Source of the DNA: an unidentified bacterial endosymbiont | GTDB lineage: Bacteria > Pseudomonadota > Gammaproteobacteria > Enterobacterales > Enterobacteriaceae | Direction: 5' to 3' | Assembly: GCF_918797525.1 (NCBI RefSeq) | Contig: NZ_OU963893.1 | Span: 1,612,001-1,676,000, forward strand | Length of the DNA: 64,000 nucleotides | Shown here: positions 41,547 through 50,797 of the stretch, piece by piece | Position numbering within the stretch: the stretch's first letter is position 1 | How the letters are laid out: every line of letters starts with the position of its first letter | Program-made: the position numbers and the translations under genes | Notes under the pieces: generated by a model | Databases searched by the model: none | Told to the model about the DNA's origin: nothing | Seen by the model: the letters and a program-made list of their open reading frames with translations, nothing else

Positions 41547-44390
41547 TTGAAATACCTTGTCTCCTTTCGTACCACGCTGAAAATCTCCCGCTATCTGTTT
41601 CGGGCGCTGGCGCTCTTGCTTTGGATCCTGGTGGCGTTGTTCTCGGTGTTTTACATCGTAAACGCATTGCACCAGAAAGAAGCGGAGATCCGCCAGGAGT
41701 TCAACTTAAGCTCCGATCAGGCTCAGCGCTATATTCAGCGCACCGCTGATGTCATGAAGGAGCTGAAGTACATTGCTGAAAACCGCCTGACTGCAGAAAA
41801 CGGCATTCTTGCCCTCCGTGGGCGCAATGATAAAACCGAGGTACCGGATTTTGAGCCGCTGTTCCCGGATTCCGATTGCTCCGCGATGGGCAGCACCTGG
41901 CGCGGATCGCTGGAATCTCTGGCGTGGTTTATGCGCTACTGGCGCGACAATTTCTCTGCGGCCTATGACCTGAATCGCGTGTTCCTGATAGGCAGTGATA
42001 ACCTCTGTATGGCGGACTTTGGCCTGCGCGATATGCCCGTCGAACGTGAGGATGCGCTGAAAAGTTTGCATGAGCGTATTGTGAAATACCGCAATGCGCC
42101 CCAGGACGAGCGTGGAAACAACATTTTCTGGATAAGCCAGGGCCCACGCATGGGCGTCGGTTATTTCTATGCCCTGACGCCGGTCTATCTGGGCAACCGC
42201 CTGCAGGCGCTGCTGGGCATTGAACAGACCATTCGTATGGAAAACTTTTTCACGCCGGGCAGCCTGCCGATGGGCGTGACTATCCTCGATGAAAATGGCC
42301 ATACCCTGATCTCGCTCACCGGGCCGGAAAATCGGTTGAATGTGGATCCGCACTGGATGCAGGAGCGCTCGTGGTTCGGCTACACCTCGGGTTTCCGCGA
42401 GCTGGTACTGAAGAAAAGTTTACCGCCATCGTCGCTGAGTATTGTCTACTCGCTGCCTGCGGATGTGGTTCTGGAACGTATCCGTATTCTCATCATGAAT
42501 GCCATTTTACTTAATCTTCTGGTGGGCGGTGCGTTATTTACCCTTGCGCGCATGTACGAGCGGCGGATCTTTATTCCTGCTGAAATCGACGCCCAGCGGC
42601 TGGAAGAGCATGAGCAGTTTAACCGTAAGATTGTTGCTTCCGCGCCGGTTGGCATCTGTATTCTGCGTACGCTGGACGGCACCAATATCCTCAGTAATGA
42701 GCTGGCGCATAACTACCTGAACATGCTGACGCATGAAGATCGGCAGCGATTAACGCAGATAATCTGCGGGCAGCAGGTTAACTTCGTTGACGTACTGACC
42801 AGCACCCACACCAATTTGCAAATTAGCTTTGTTCATTCGCGCTATCGCAATGAAAACGTGGCGATTTGTGTGCTGGTGGACGTCTCGGCGCGGGTGAAGA
42901 TGGAAGAGTCGCTGCAGGAGATGGCGCAGGCGGCCGAGCAGGCCAGCCAGTCGAAATCGATGTTCCTTGCCACCGTCAGCCATGAGCTGAGAACGCCGCT
43001 GTACGGGATTATCGGCAACCTCGATCTGCTGCAGACGAAAGAGTTGCCGAAAGGGGTCGACAGACTGGTGACGGCGATGAACAACTCCTCGAGCCTGCTG
43101 TTGAAAATCATTAGCGATATTCTCGACTTCTCTAAAATTGAGTCCGAGCAGCTTAAAATCGAGCCGCGGGAATTTTCGCCGCGTGAGGTGATGAACCATA
43201 TCAGCGCTAACTATATGCCGCTGGTGGTACGTAAACAGCTCGGGCTTTATTGTTTTATCGAGCCAGATGTTCCGCTGACGTTGCACGGAGATCCGATGCG
43301 CCTGCAGCAAGTTATCTCTAACCTGCTGAGCAACGCCATCAAATTCACCGATACCGGCTGTATTGTGTTACACGTCTGCCGTGCGGGGGATTACCTCAGT
43401 ATTCGCGTGCGTGACACCGGGGTGGGGATCCCGGCGAAAGAGGTGGTTCGTCTGTTTGATCCGTTCTTCCAGGTAGGGACAGGTGTGCAGCGTAACTTCC
43501 AGGGCACCGGCCTGGGACTGGCGATCTGTGAGAAACTCATCAGTATGATGGACGGGGATATCTCCGTTGATACCGAGCCAGGCATGGGAAGCCAGTTCAC
43601 CATCCGTATTCCGCTCTATTCGGCGCAGTATCCGACCAAAACCACGGTCGACGGGTTGAGCGACAAACGCTGTTGGCTGGCGGTGCATAATGCCTTCCTC
43701 AATGATTATCTGACGGCGCTGCTCACCAGCAGCGGCGTGCGGGTATCTTGTTATGAAGGACAAACGCCGGACGTGGACGACCTGCTGATAACCGATGACA
43801 GGCTCGCACAGCCGTGGTCGGGAAGAGGGGCGGTTATCTTCTGCCGTCGTCACATAGGCATTCCGCTTGAACATGCGCCTGGTGAATGGTTGCACAGTGT
43901 GGCCACGCCGCACGAACTGTTAGGCCTGCTGGCGCGCATTTACAGTATCCAGTTGGATGATGAAGGCTCAGTGGTCTTGCCATTGCCGGAAACGCTCTCC
44001 CCGGTGAATGAAGACATGATGATTCTGGTGGTTGACGACCATCCGATTAACCGTCGTCTGCTTGCCGACCAGCTTGGCTCTCTGGGTTATCAGTGCAAAA
44101 CGGCCAACGATGGCGTAGATGCACTGAATGTATTGAGTAAAAACCATATTGATATCGTACTGAGCGACGTCAACATGCCCAATATGGATGGCTATCGTTT
44201 GACGCAGCGTATTCGCCAGCTTGGCCTGACGCTGCCGGTGGTGGGGGTGACGGCAAATGCCCTTGCTGAGGAGAAGCAACGCTGCCTGGAATCAGGTATG
44301 GACAGTTGCCTGTCGAAGCCGGTCACGCTGGACGTGCTGAAACAGACGTTGTCGGTTTATGCCGAGCGCGTCAGGAAAACAAGATTATAA
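41547..44390 (+). CDS. rcsC: Rcs phosphorelay hybrid sensor kinase RcsC
   Basis: RcsC is the inner-membrane hybrid kinase of the Rcs envelope-stress relay. Order: membrane helix at about 18-40, periplasmic domain to about 310, second helix at about 312-335, PAS-like region, kinase with H479 (ATVSHELRTPLYG), ATPase lobe, an RcsC-specific linker domain (about 700-810, the least conserved part), and a receiver with D874 (VLSDVNMPNMDG). The start is TTG at 41547 (MKYLVSFRTTLK), with GGAG at 41532-41535; no suitable ATG exists nearby. It has 947 aa. It converges on rcsB. Confidence 0.96.
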   Translation: MKYLVSFRTTLKISRYLFRALALLLWILVALFSVFYIVNALHQKEAEIRQEFNLSSDQAQRYIQRTADVMKELKYIAENRLTAENGILALRGRNDKTEVPDFEPLFPDSDCSAMGSTWRGSLESLAWFMRYWRDNFSAAYDLNRVFLIGSDNLCMADFGLRDMPVEREDALKSLHERIVKYRNAPQDERGNNIFWISQGPRMGVGYFYALTPVYLGNRLQALLGIEQTIRMENFFTPGSLPMGVTILDENGHTLISLTGPENRLNVDPHWMQERSWFGYTSGFRELVLKKSLPPSSLSIVYSLPADVVLERIRILIMNAILLNLLVGGALFTLARMYERRIFIPAEIDAQRLEEHEQFNRKIVASAPVGICILRTLDGTNILSNELAHNYLNMLTHEDRQRLTQIICGQQVNFVDVLTSTHTNLQISFVHSRYRNENVAICVLVDVSARVKMEESLQEMAQAAEQASQSKSMFLATVSHELRTPLYGIIGNLDLLQTKELPKGVDRLVTAMNNSSSLLLKIISDILDFSKIESEQLKIEPREFSPREVMNHISANYMPLVVRKQLGLYCFIEPDVPLTLHGDPMRLQQVISNLLSNAIKFTDTGCIVLHVCRAGDYLSIRVRDTGVGIPAKEVVRLFDPFFQVGTGVQRNFQGTGLGLAICEKLISMMDGDISVDTEPGMGSQFTIRIPLYSAQYPTKTTVDGLSDKRCWLAVHNAFLNDYLTALLTSSGVRVSCYEGQTPDVDDLLITDDRLAQPWSGRGAVIFCRRHIGIPLEHAPGEWLHSVATPHELLGLLARIYSIQLDDEGSVVLPLPETLSPVNEDMMILVVDDHPINRRLLADQLGSLGYQCKTANDGVDALNVLSKNHIDIVLSDVNMPNMDGYRLTQRIRQLGLTLPVVGVTANALAEEKQRCLESGMDSCLSKPVTLDVLKQTLSVYAERVRKTRL

Positions 44391-44414
44391 AAAAGGCCCG
44401 AAAGGGCCTTTTTT
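44389..44414. terminator. Bidirectional terminator between rcsC and rcsB
   Basis: AAAAAAGGCCC, a GAAA loop and GGGCCTTTTTT form a perfect stem flanked by A and T runs. It starts within the rcsC stop codon and can serve both convergent genes. Confidence 0.93.
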
Positions 44415-44455
44415 AGCGTTCTTCCTCTGCGGTGGAAGAGGATTGAGACCCAATA

Positions 44456-45106
44456 TCAATCTTTGTCCGAGGCGCTCAGCGTGACGGAAGAGAGATAATT
44501 GAGCAGCGCAATATCGTTATCCACGCCCAGTTTCATCATCGCTGATTTCTTCTGGCTGCTGATGGTTTTAATACTGCGGTTCAGCTTCTTGGCGATCTCC
44601 GTCACCAGGAAACCTTCGGCGAACAGACGCAGAACTTCACTCTCTTTTGGCGACAGACGTTTGTCGCCATAGCCACCCGCGCTGATTTTCTCCAGCAGGC
44701 GGGAGACGCTCTCAGGTGTGAACTTCTTACCCTTCTGCAGCGAGGCGAGCGCTTTTGGCAGATCGGTCGGTGCGCCTTGTTTCAGTACGATCCCTTCGAT
44801 ATCCAGATCCAGAACGGCACTCAGGATCGCCGGGTTATTGTTCATGGTCAGAACAATGATCGAGATGTCAGGGAAGTGACGCTTAATGTATTTAATCAGC
44901 GTGATGCCATCACCGTATTTATCTCCGGGCATGGAGAGATCGGTGATGAGCACATGCGCATCAAGCTTTGGGAGGTTATTGATAAGTGCTGTGGAGTCTT
45001 CAAATTCACCGACTACATTCACCCACTCGATCTGCTCAAGTGACTTGCGAATACCGAACAGTACAATCGGATGGTCATCGGCAATAATTACGTTCATATT
45101 GTTCAT
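44456..45106 (-). CDS. rcsB: Rcs response regulator RcsB
   Basis: RcsB is the DNA-binding regulator of capsule, motility and stress genes. The receiver domain has D56 (VLITDLSMPG) and acidic pocket D10-D11. The LuxR/FixJ-type helix-turn-helix is at about 145-205 (LSPKESEVLRLFAEG). It has 216 aa from ATG 45106 (MNNMNVIIADD), identical in length to E. coli. It lies 16 nt after rcsD and is probably also driven from a promoter within rcsD, as known in E. coli. Confidence 0.97.
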   Translation of the reverse strand: MNNMNVIIADDHPIVLFGIRKSLEQIEWVNVVGEFEDSTALINNLPKLDAHVLITDLSMPGDKYGDGITLIKYIKRHFPDISIIVLTMNNNPAILSAVLDLDIEGIVLKQGAPTDLPKALASLQKGKKFTPESVSRLLEKISAGGYGDKRLSPKESEVLRLFAEGFLVTEIAKKLNRSIKTISSQKKSAMMKLGVDNDIALLNYLSSVTLSASDKD

Positions 45107-45122
45107 GTATAAGGCTACCTTG

Positions 45123-47795
45123 CTACAGCAAGCTTTTGACGTAGGCGTCAATGTCGCTGATATATTTTTCAATGCCAGAGGCATCTTTCTCACGAATTAG
45201 ATGTTCCAGCGTTTCACATAACTGCTTGCCGGGAACCAGATTAAGCATGGCAAACACCCCTTTAAGCCGGTGTGCTGTCTGCGCCAGCGCTGCAAAATCC
45301 TTCGCAGCGGACTCAGTATACAACCGCTTGACATCATCTGGTACTGTATCAACAAAGAGTGAATAATAGCCGCTGGCCTGCAGCTCGGCATTTTCATTGC
45401 CGCCTGAGGGTGACGCCGATATCTCTTCCTGCGCCAGTTGCTCTTCTATAAGTTGTAGTACAGCTTCCTGCATTGCATTGCTCATATTAAAGTTGACGCG
45501 CATCTGGCCTGGGCCGATTTTTTGCACGCCTGACTCATCATCGCTTAAAAGCAAGCCGGAGGCAGTAAGATTAGACGGATTATCCGTTAAAAACAGATCA
45601 AATTCTTGACTCGCTAGCCTTTCGTCCGGCGTGATGCAGGCAGCGCCCCAGTTTTCTAACTGGCGAACCACGATGTTGCGGATCTCATTGGAGGTCACAT
45701 CCACCATTACGATAACATCGTCGAGCAGACGCTCTTCATCCTCTTCCTGCGGATTGACGGCCATTTTAACGTGCAGGGAGTAGCGCGTACCCAGCGATTC
45801 GCGCGCCTTTATGTTCAGATGGCCCCCAAGCTTACGCGCCAGCTGATCGCACAGCCAGAAGGTCAGGGCGTTGGCCTTACCATAGCGATCGCTCTGAGTA
45901 TCGTTGAGGAACGGGAAGTGCAGGTTATCAATTTCACTGGCGGTGATGCCTTCACCGGTGTCGAGAATGCGAAAGGTCAGGCGATCCTCGGCGGAATCGT
46001 CACGGCTGACTTCGAGGGTGATTTTGCCGATTTGCGTGGTCGTCACCGCGTACTGGATAATCATCAACAGAATACGACGCAGCGCTTCGCGGTCGCCATG
46101 CCGCTCGTCGTTGGCTGGCAAATGGTTAGCGATCAGCAACTGCAGACCTTTACGTTTAATCACCGGCAGAACGTCCGGCACTACTTCGTCAATCAGAGAC
46201 TGGATGGAGAAGAGGGTGGGCGTGCTTTTCCAGAAGTCATTTTCCAGCATGTTTGCCAACTGGATCTCATCAACCAGACGCACCAGCGAGTCGGCCTGGG
46301 CCACAAGCTGATGGCTCTCTGGCGTGCTCAAATCTTCGGCCTGTGCGGACAGCGTTTTCAACGGCAGCCTTAACGCATCGCCAATATTCTGCATAAACGC
46401 GGCGCGGCCCTGCTGGTTTTTCTCATACAGCCTTTGCGCCTGCTTAAGCTTTTTATTGACCAACACTTCACGGTCCTGATCGCGGATGACGAAGATCTGC
46501 GTGCGTGAGGCGACCTGGCTGCGGAACTGGCGGATCTCATACAGTTCATTATTGATGGTGGCCTGAATTATCCCCTGATGCTGGTCCGCCATGGTGGTGA
46601 TGTTCTGCAGGTTGAGGTGCGGCAGAAGGTGATCGGCAATTTTATTGCTCATCACCGTGCGGTTCGCTTCCTGGTCGTGAACTAATATGCCAAGCGGCAG
46701 CACGGAAATAATCTCTTCATTCAGCGCGCGTAGTACGCGTAACTCACCGCTGGTCCCTGCGGATACCGAGGTTGACTCGCTCTGGCGTCCCGGCTGGAAA
46801 CGGAAGGTGCTATACCCGAACAATGCCAGCGCCAGCAGGCCGATATTCAACAGCAGCGGCAGCAAAATATTTTGCAGCGTATCGAGCAGCAGCGTTCCAA
46901 ACGGGACCTGCCACACCAGGCGCATACCGGTTGAGTTCAGGGAAGAGGCAATTTCTATCTTCGAGCCATTAAAGGAGATAGAGACGCTCTCGGCCGCCTC
47001 TTTATCCGGTGGCGTGCGCATATTCTGGGTGCTGTTATCCGGCTCGAGGCGGAAGCTCTCCAGGGGCATATCCGGCGGGATCAGGTCATTAATGGGCAAA
47101 TCGAAGGCGACCACCGTCGCCAGATGCCCGGGCTGGTTGAAGGTGGTGCGAAGCGTAAAGTAGTGGCCATTTTGCCAGGCCAGACGTCGCAACGAGGAAA
47201 AACTCTCGCGTTCATCAAGGGCATTCGCCTGCTGCAGCATTTCTGCCCGGCGAGAATCGACGATGCTGCCCACGGTGGTCTCTTTAAAGCCAGATGAGAG
47301 ATCTTTTAGCGGCAGGGTTGAGATAAGGATCAGACTGTTGTCCTGACCATTCAAATAATACATCGACCAGGGCACGGTTTCGGCGCCCCATAGCGTATCA
47401 AGGTAGGCGGACATGCGCTGCGTCATCTCAAGCGTTGCGCTGTCATGAGAGCCAAAAATCAGGGCTTCTGTCTTGCGCTGCGGTTTTTCGAGAAAGTAGA
47501 CATCTTGCTTAAGACGCGTTTCCTGAAGCCCTTCCCCGGTGGAGGACGTTGGCGCAGCAGCGATATTGTCGTAAATCTGCCAGGTGGCGTAGCGCCAGGT
47601 ATCAATGCGTTTATGCACGGAATGGGTGATATCAACGATTTGATAGCTTTTGTCCTTCAGCCAGGCGTTAACCGCGCTCTGAACCATAACCCCCATCGTG
47701 ACTAACAGCACAATGATCAATAAAAGAAAGAAACGGGTAATGCTCCCGGGAAGAAGAGAGAACTTACTTGAGGCGGTGGTCTCAGACTGACTCAT
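45123..47795 (-). CDS. rcsD: Rcs phosphotransfer protein RcsD
   Basis: RcsD carries the phosphoryl group from RcsC to RcsB. It has two membrane helices (about 20-42 and 305-330) around a periplasmic domain, a degenerate kinase-like region lacking the phosphoryl histidine, an RcsB-binding ABL region, and a C-terminal HPt domain with H842 (AQTAHRLKGVFAML). It has 890 aa from ATG 47795 (MSQSETTASS), same as E. coli. The frame is open for 97 codons upstream through micF, which is non-coding. It heads the rcsDB operon. Confidence 0.97.
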   Translation of the reverse strand: MSQSETTASSKFSLLPGSITRFFLLLIIVLLVTMGVMVQSAVNAWLKDKSYQIVDITHSVHKRIDTWRYATWQIYDNIAAAPTSSTGEGLQETRLKQDVYFLEKPQRKTEALIFGSHDSATLEMTQRMSAYLDTLWGAETVPWSMYYLNGQDNSLILISTLPLKDLSSGFKETTVGSIVDSRRAEMLQQANALDERESFSSLRRLAWQNGHYFTLRTTFNQPGHLATVVAFDLPINDLIPPDMPLESFRLEPDNSTQNMRTPPDKEAAESVSISFNGSKIEIASSLNSTGMRLVWQVPFGTLLLDTLQNILLPLLLNIGLLALALFGYSTFRFQPGRQSESTSVSAGTSGELRVLRALNEEIISVLPLGILVHDQEANRTVMSNKIADHLLPHLNLQNITTMADQHQGIIQATINNELYEIRQFRSQVASRTQIFVIRDQDREVLVNKKLKQAQRLYEKNQQGRAAFMQNIGDALRLPLKTLSAQAEDLSTPESHQLVAQADSLVRLVDEIQLANMLENDFWKSTPTLFSIQSLIDEVVPDVLPVIKRKGLQLLIANHLPANDERHGDREALRRILLMIIQYAVTTTQIGKITLEVSRDDSAEDRLTFRILDTGEGITASEIDNLHFPFLNDTQSDRYGKANALTFWLCDQLARKLGGHLNIKARESLGTRYSLHVKMAVNPQEEDEERLLDDVIVMVDVTSNEIRNIVVRQLENWGAACITPDERLASQEFDLFLTDNPSNLTASGLLLSDDESGVQKIGPGQMRVNFNMSNAMQEAVLQLIEEQLAQEEISASPSGGNENAELQASGYYSLFVDTVPDDVKRLYTESAAKDFAALAQTAHRLKGVFAMLNLVPGKQLCETLEHLIREKDASGIEKYISDIDAYVKSLL

Positions 47796-48032
47796 TGATT
47801 TGTATAACCCGTGATAACCGTGCTTTAAGGGGATAGGGCAGTATAAAGGGTAATACCTGAATTTCCAGCGCCTCTGGCTGACAGCGGGCGACATTTTCGG
47901 GGAAGTACGCAGAATTCGGTCACAGGGACACGGCACAATCAGGGCGGGAAATGATTGCGCACGAAACTGGTTAACAGGCGTAACAATTTGCAGGTGGTAG
48001 CACAAGGTAAGCGGAATAACGTAAAGAAAGGT

Positions 48033-48126
48033 AAAAAAAACCGAATGCAGAGCATCCGGTAGAATTAGGGATAAACAGACATTCAAAGCTGAATGACGGT
48101 AATAAATAAAAGTTAATGATGATAGC
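48033..48126 (-). ncRNA. micF: MicF antisense regulatory RNA
   Basis: This is a Hfq-dependent small RNA of about 94 nt that represses ompF translation by base pairing. Read on the minus strand it begins GCTATCATCATTAACTTTTA, very close to the E. coli MicF seed region, and ends in the hairpin ACCGGATGCTCTGCATTCGGT followed by a T8 run as terminator. The position is conserved, divergent from ompC and upstream of rcsD. OmpR and SoxS/Rob/MarA control is known in E. coli. Confidence 0.93.
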
Positions 48127-48449
48127 GTAGATAGTTTAGTGATATCCGGGGAATTTGTTTTGTCATTCAGTGCGGTAAAGCGTCCATGTTTAATTTATTG
48201 ATTTTGAGTGATATTAATTTATTTTTGATTATAAGTGCTATATTTTTAAGCGATTTATGCTGTGTAAAAGTTCCTTTTAATTTACAAATTGAAACACCTT
48301 TATGGATGAATGAAACATCTTCAAAGTTTTCGTATCATATTCCCGTTGGATTATTCTGTAATTTTAAGGAGAATGAGGTTGCCGACTGGTTAAGAGGGTT
48401 AATCAGTAAGCAGTGGTAATAATAAGGCATATAACAGAGGGTTTATAAA
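48127..48449. promoter_or_regulatory. Shared micF/ompC control region with OmpR boxes
   Basis: This 323-bp gap is AT-rich and holds the ompC promoter. Two OmpR-like C-box sequences can be read: TTTACAAATTGAAACA at 48281-48296 and GAATGAAACATCTTCAAAG at 48308-48326. They align with the E. coli ompC sites. Downstream are the conserved GTTGGATTATTCTG and the leader GAGAATGAGGTTGCCGACTG. A 77-codon open frame (48186-48419) spans these sites and is not a gene. Confidence 0.8.
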
Positions 48450-49556
48450 ATGAAAGTTAAAGTCCTGTCCCTCCTGGTACCAGCACTGCTGGTAGCAGGC
48501 GCAGCCAATGCGGCTGAAATTTATAATAAAGACGGCAACAAATTAGACCTGTACGGCAAAGTTGATGGTCTGCACTACTTCTCCGATGACGACAGCGTTG
48601 ATGGCGACCAGACTTACATGCGTCTTGGCTTCAAAGGCGAAACTCAGGTTAACGATCAACTGACCGGTTACGGCCAGTGGGAATACCAGATTCAGGGCAA
48701 CACCACCGAAAGCGACAACCAGTCCTGGACGCGTGTGGCGTTCGCGGGTCTGAAATTCGCTGACGCGGGCTCTTTCGACTACGGTCGTAACTACGGCGTC
48801 ATCTACGATGTCACTTCATGGACCGACGTTCTGCCGGAATTCGGCGGCGACACTTACGGTTCAGACAACTTCCTGCAATCCCGTGCAAACGGCGTAGCCA
48901 CTTATCGTAACCAGGACTTCTTCGGTCTGGTTGATGGCCTGAACTTTGCTCTGCAGTATCAGGGTAAAAACGGCAGCGTAAGCGGTGAAAACGACGTCGG
49001 TCGCAGCACCCTGAAACAGAACGGTGACGGTTACGGCGCGTCCCTGACCTATAACCTGGGTGAAGGCTTCAGCGTAGGCGGTGCGATGTCCTCCTCCAAA
49101 CGCACCTCCGACCAGAACGCTGCTGACGTTTACGGCAATGGCGATCGCGCAGAAGTTTACTCTGGCGGCCTGAAATATGACGCTAATAACGTCTACCTGG
49201 CGGCACAGTACTCTCAGACCTATAACGCGACCCGTTTCGGCAACTCTCAGAACAACAGCACCGTCTACGGCTTTGCTAACAAAGCGCAGAACTTCGAAGT
49301 GGTTGCGCAGTACCAGTTCGACTTCGGCCTGCGTCCATCCGTGGCTTACCTGCAGTCCAAAGGTAAAGACATCGAAGGTTACGGCGACCAGAATCTGCTG
49401 AAATATGTGGATGTGGGTGCGACTTACTACTTCAACAAAAACATGTCTACCTACGTGGATTATAAAATTAACCTGCTGGATGACAAAGAGTTCACCCGTC
49501 AGGCAGGTGTCAGCACTGATGACATCGTAGCGCTGGGCCTGGTTTACCAGTTCTAA
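48450..49556 (+). CDS. ompC: Outer membrane porin OmpC
   Basis: OmpC is a trimeric general diffusion porin. It has a 21-residue signal peptide ([21 protein letters not shown]), then the mature start [19 protein letters not shown], 16 beta strands, the constriction loop L3 with [10 protein letters not shown], and the C-terminal phenylalanine (GLVYQF) needed for assembly. It has 368 aa. Loops differ from E. coli, as expected for exposed parts. The leader ATAACAGAGGGTTTATAAA carries the Shine-Dalgarno sequence. Expression should be OmpR-controlled. A strong terminator follows. Confidence 0.96.
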   Translation: MKVKVLSLLVPALLVAGAANAAEIYNKDGNKLDLYGKVDGLHYFSDDDSVDGDQTYMRLGFKGETQVNDQLTGYGQWEYQIQGNTTESDNQSWTRVAFAGLKFADAGSFDYGRNYGVIYDVTSWTDVLPEFGGDTYGSDNFLQSRANGVATYRNQDFFGLVDGLNFALQYQGKNGSVSGENDVGRSTLKQNGDGYGASLTYNLGEGFSVGGAMSSSKRTSDQNAADVYGNGDRAEVYSGGLKYDANNVYLAAQYSQTYNATRFGNSQNNSTVYGFANKAQNFEVVAQYQFDFGLRPSVAYLQSKGKDIEGYGDQNLLKYVDVGATYYFNKNMSTYVDYKINLLDDKEFTRQAGVSTDDIVALGLVYQF

Positions 49557-49575
49557 TCGCATTGCAATATGACTC

Positions 49576-49598
49576 AGGGGCCAATGGCCCCTTTTTTT
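49576..49598 (+). terminator. Terminator after ompC
   Basis: GGGGCC-AAT-GGCCCC is a perfect 6-bp GC stem directly followed by seven T bases. Confidence 0.93.
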
Positions 49599-49669
49599 CT
49601 GCTGTTTTAGGGTCTTATCATTGCCTTTTTTAGTGTACTCTTGCCGTCCCGGCATGAGGATAATAACGA

Positions 49670-50725
49670 ATGGACATGACTTTTATACGCGCCAGCGTTC
49701 TGGCTACGCTTTTTTTCCTGACGGCATGCGACTCTTCCACGCCTGCGATCAAACCGGACGCGCCAGCGGCGACGGTACTGGAAGGCAAAACGATGGGGAC
49801 ATTCTGGCGTGTCAGCGTCATGGACCTCGATAAAACGCGCGCAGACGAACTTCGCGGCAAAATTCAGTCGCAACTGGACGCCGACGACCATCAGCTGACG
49901 ACCTATAAAAACGACTCTGCGCTGATGCGCTTCAACCTGTCTGCCAGCACTTCCCTGTGGCCGGTCAGTGAGGCGATGGCCGATATCGTGACCGAATCGA
50001 TGCGCGTGGGCTATAAAACCAACGGCGCGATGGACATCACCGTGGGGCCGCTGGTCAACCTCTGGGGGTTTGGCCCCAATACGCCGCCTGCCTCTACGCC
50101 TGACCAGAAGGCCATTGAGGATGCCCGTGCCCGCACGGGGTTACAGCACCTGTCGGTGATCAACCAGTACGGGCAGCAGTACCTGCAAAAAGATATCCCC
50201 GATCTGTTTGTCGATCTCTCAACTGTGGGGGAGGGCTATGCGGCGGATCATCTGGCCGCGCTAATGGCGCAGGAAGGCATCTCCCGGTATCTGGTTTCGG
50301 TGGGCGGCGCATTGGTTAGCCGGGGGATGAACGCCAGCGGTAAACCGTGGCGCGTGGCCATTCAAAAACCGACCGACCAGCAAAATGCGGTACAGGCGAT
50401 TGTCGATATCAACGGTCATGGCATCAGCACTGCCGGGAGCTACCGCAACTATTATGAACTTGACGGTAAGCGCATTTCGCATGTTATCGATCCGCAGACC
50501 GGACGGCCTATCGAGCATAATCTGGTTTCCGTCACGGTGATTGCGCCCACCGCGCTGGAAGCCGATGCCTGGGATACGGGATTGATGGTTCTGGGTGAGG
50601 AGAGAGCCAAAGAGGTGGTACGCCAGGAAGGGCTGGCGGTCTATATGATTACCAAAGAGGCCGATGGCTTTAAGACCTGGAGTTCACCGCAGTTCAACAG
50701 TTTCCTGGTGAGCGAAAAAAATTAA
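49670..50725 (+). CDS. apbE: FAD:protein FMN transferase ApbE (lipoprotein)
   Basis: ApbE attaches FMN covalently to target flavoproteins such as NqrB/C and RnfG in the periplasm, using FAD and Mg2+. It has a lipoprotein signal with lipobox LTAC and lipidated C20. The core motifs are GKTMGTFWRV (about 39-48), TVGPLVNLWGFGP, VDLSTVGEGYAAD, the GGALVSRG segment, and HVIDPQTGRPI. It has 351 aa, as in E. coli. The ATG at 49670 fits the signal peptide and has GAGGAT upstream. The end of the gene overlaps a likely Ada box. Confidence 0.95.
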   Translation: MDMTFIRASVLATLFFLTACDSSTPAIKPDAPAATVLEGKTMGTFWRVSVMDLDKTRADELRGKIQSQLDADDHQLTTYKNDSALMRFNLSASTSLWPVSEAMADIVTESMRVGYKTNGAMDITVGPLVNLWGFGPNTPPASTPDQKAIEDARARTGLQHLSVINQYGQQYLQKDIPDLFVDLSTVGEGYAADHLAALMAQEGISRYLVSVGGALVSRGMNASGKPWRVAIQKPTDQQNAVQAIVDINGHGISTAGSYRNYYELDGKRISHVIDPQTGRPIEHNLVSVTVIAPTALEADAWDTGLMVLGEERAKEVVRQEGLAVYMITKEADGFKTWSSPQFNSFLVSEKN

Positions 50726-50732
50726 ACAGCAA
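50720..50732 (+). promoter_or_regulatory. Candidate Ada box for ada-alkB
   Basis: AAT-TAAACA-GCAA matches the A-box/B-box pattern (AAT, six bases, GCAA) bound by methylated Ada. It is followed 2 nt later by TTGCGG, a possible -35 element. It overlaps the apbE stop codon and lies 66 bp before the ada start. Confidence 0.55.
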
Positions 50733-50797
50733 GGTTGCGGGTTTTTCTTCGCTGGCGCTCAGGCATGCTGCAGGTATGCTTATAAGAGGAGCCGAAG

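Noticed and set aside
47796..48086. N-terminal extension of rcsD by 97 codons
   Set aside because: The extension covers micF and its terminator. The ATG at 47795 begins the conserved RcsD sequence.
48186..48419. 77-codon open frame upstream of ompC
   Set aside because: It runs through the OmpR sites and promoter of ompC, has no ribosome binding site and no homology; it arises from AT-rich DNA.
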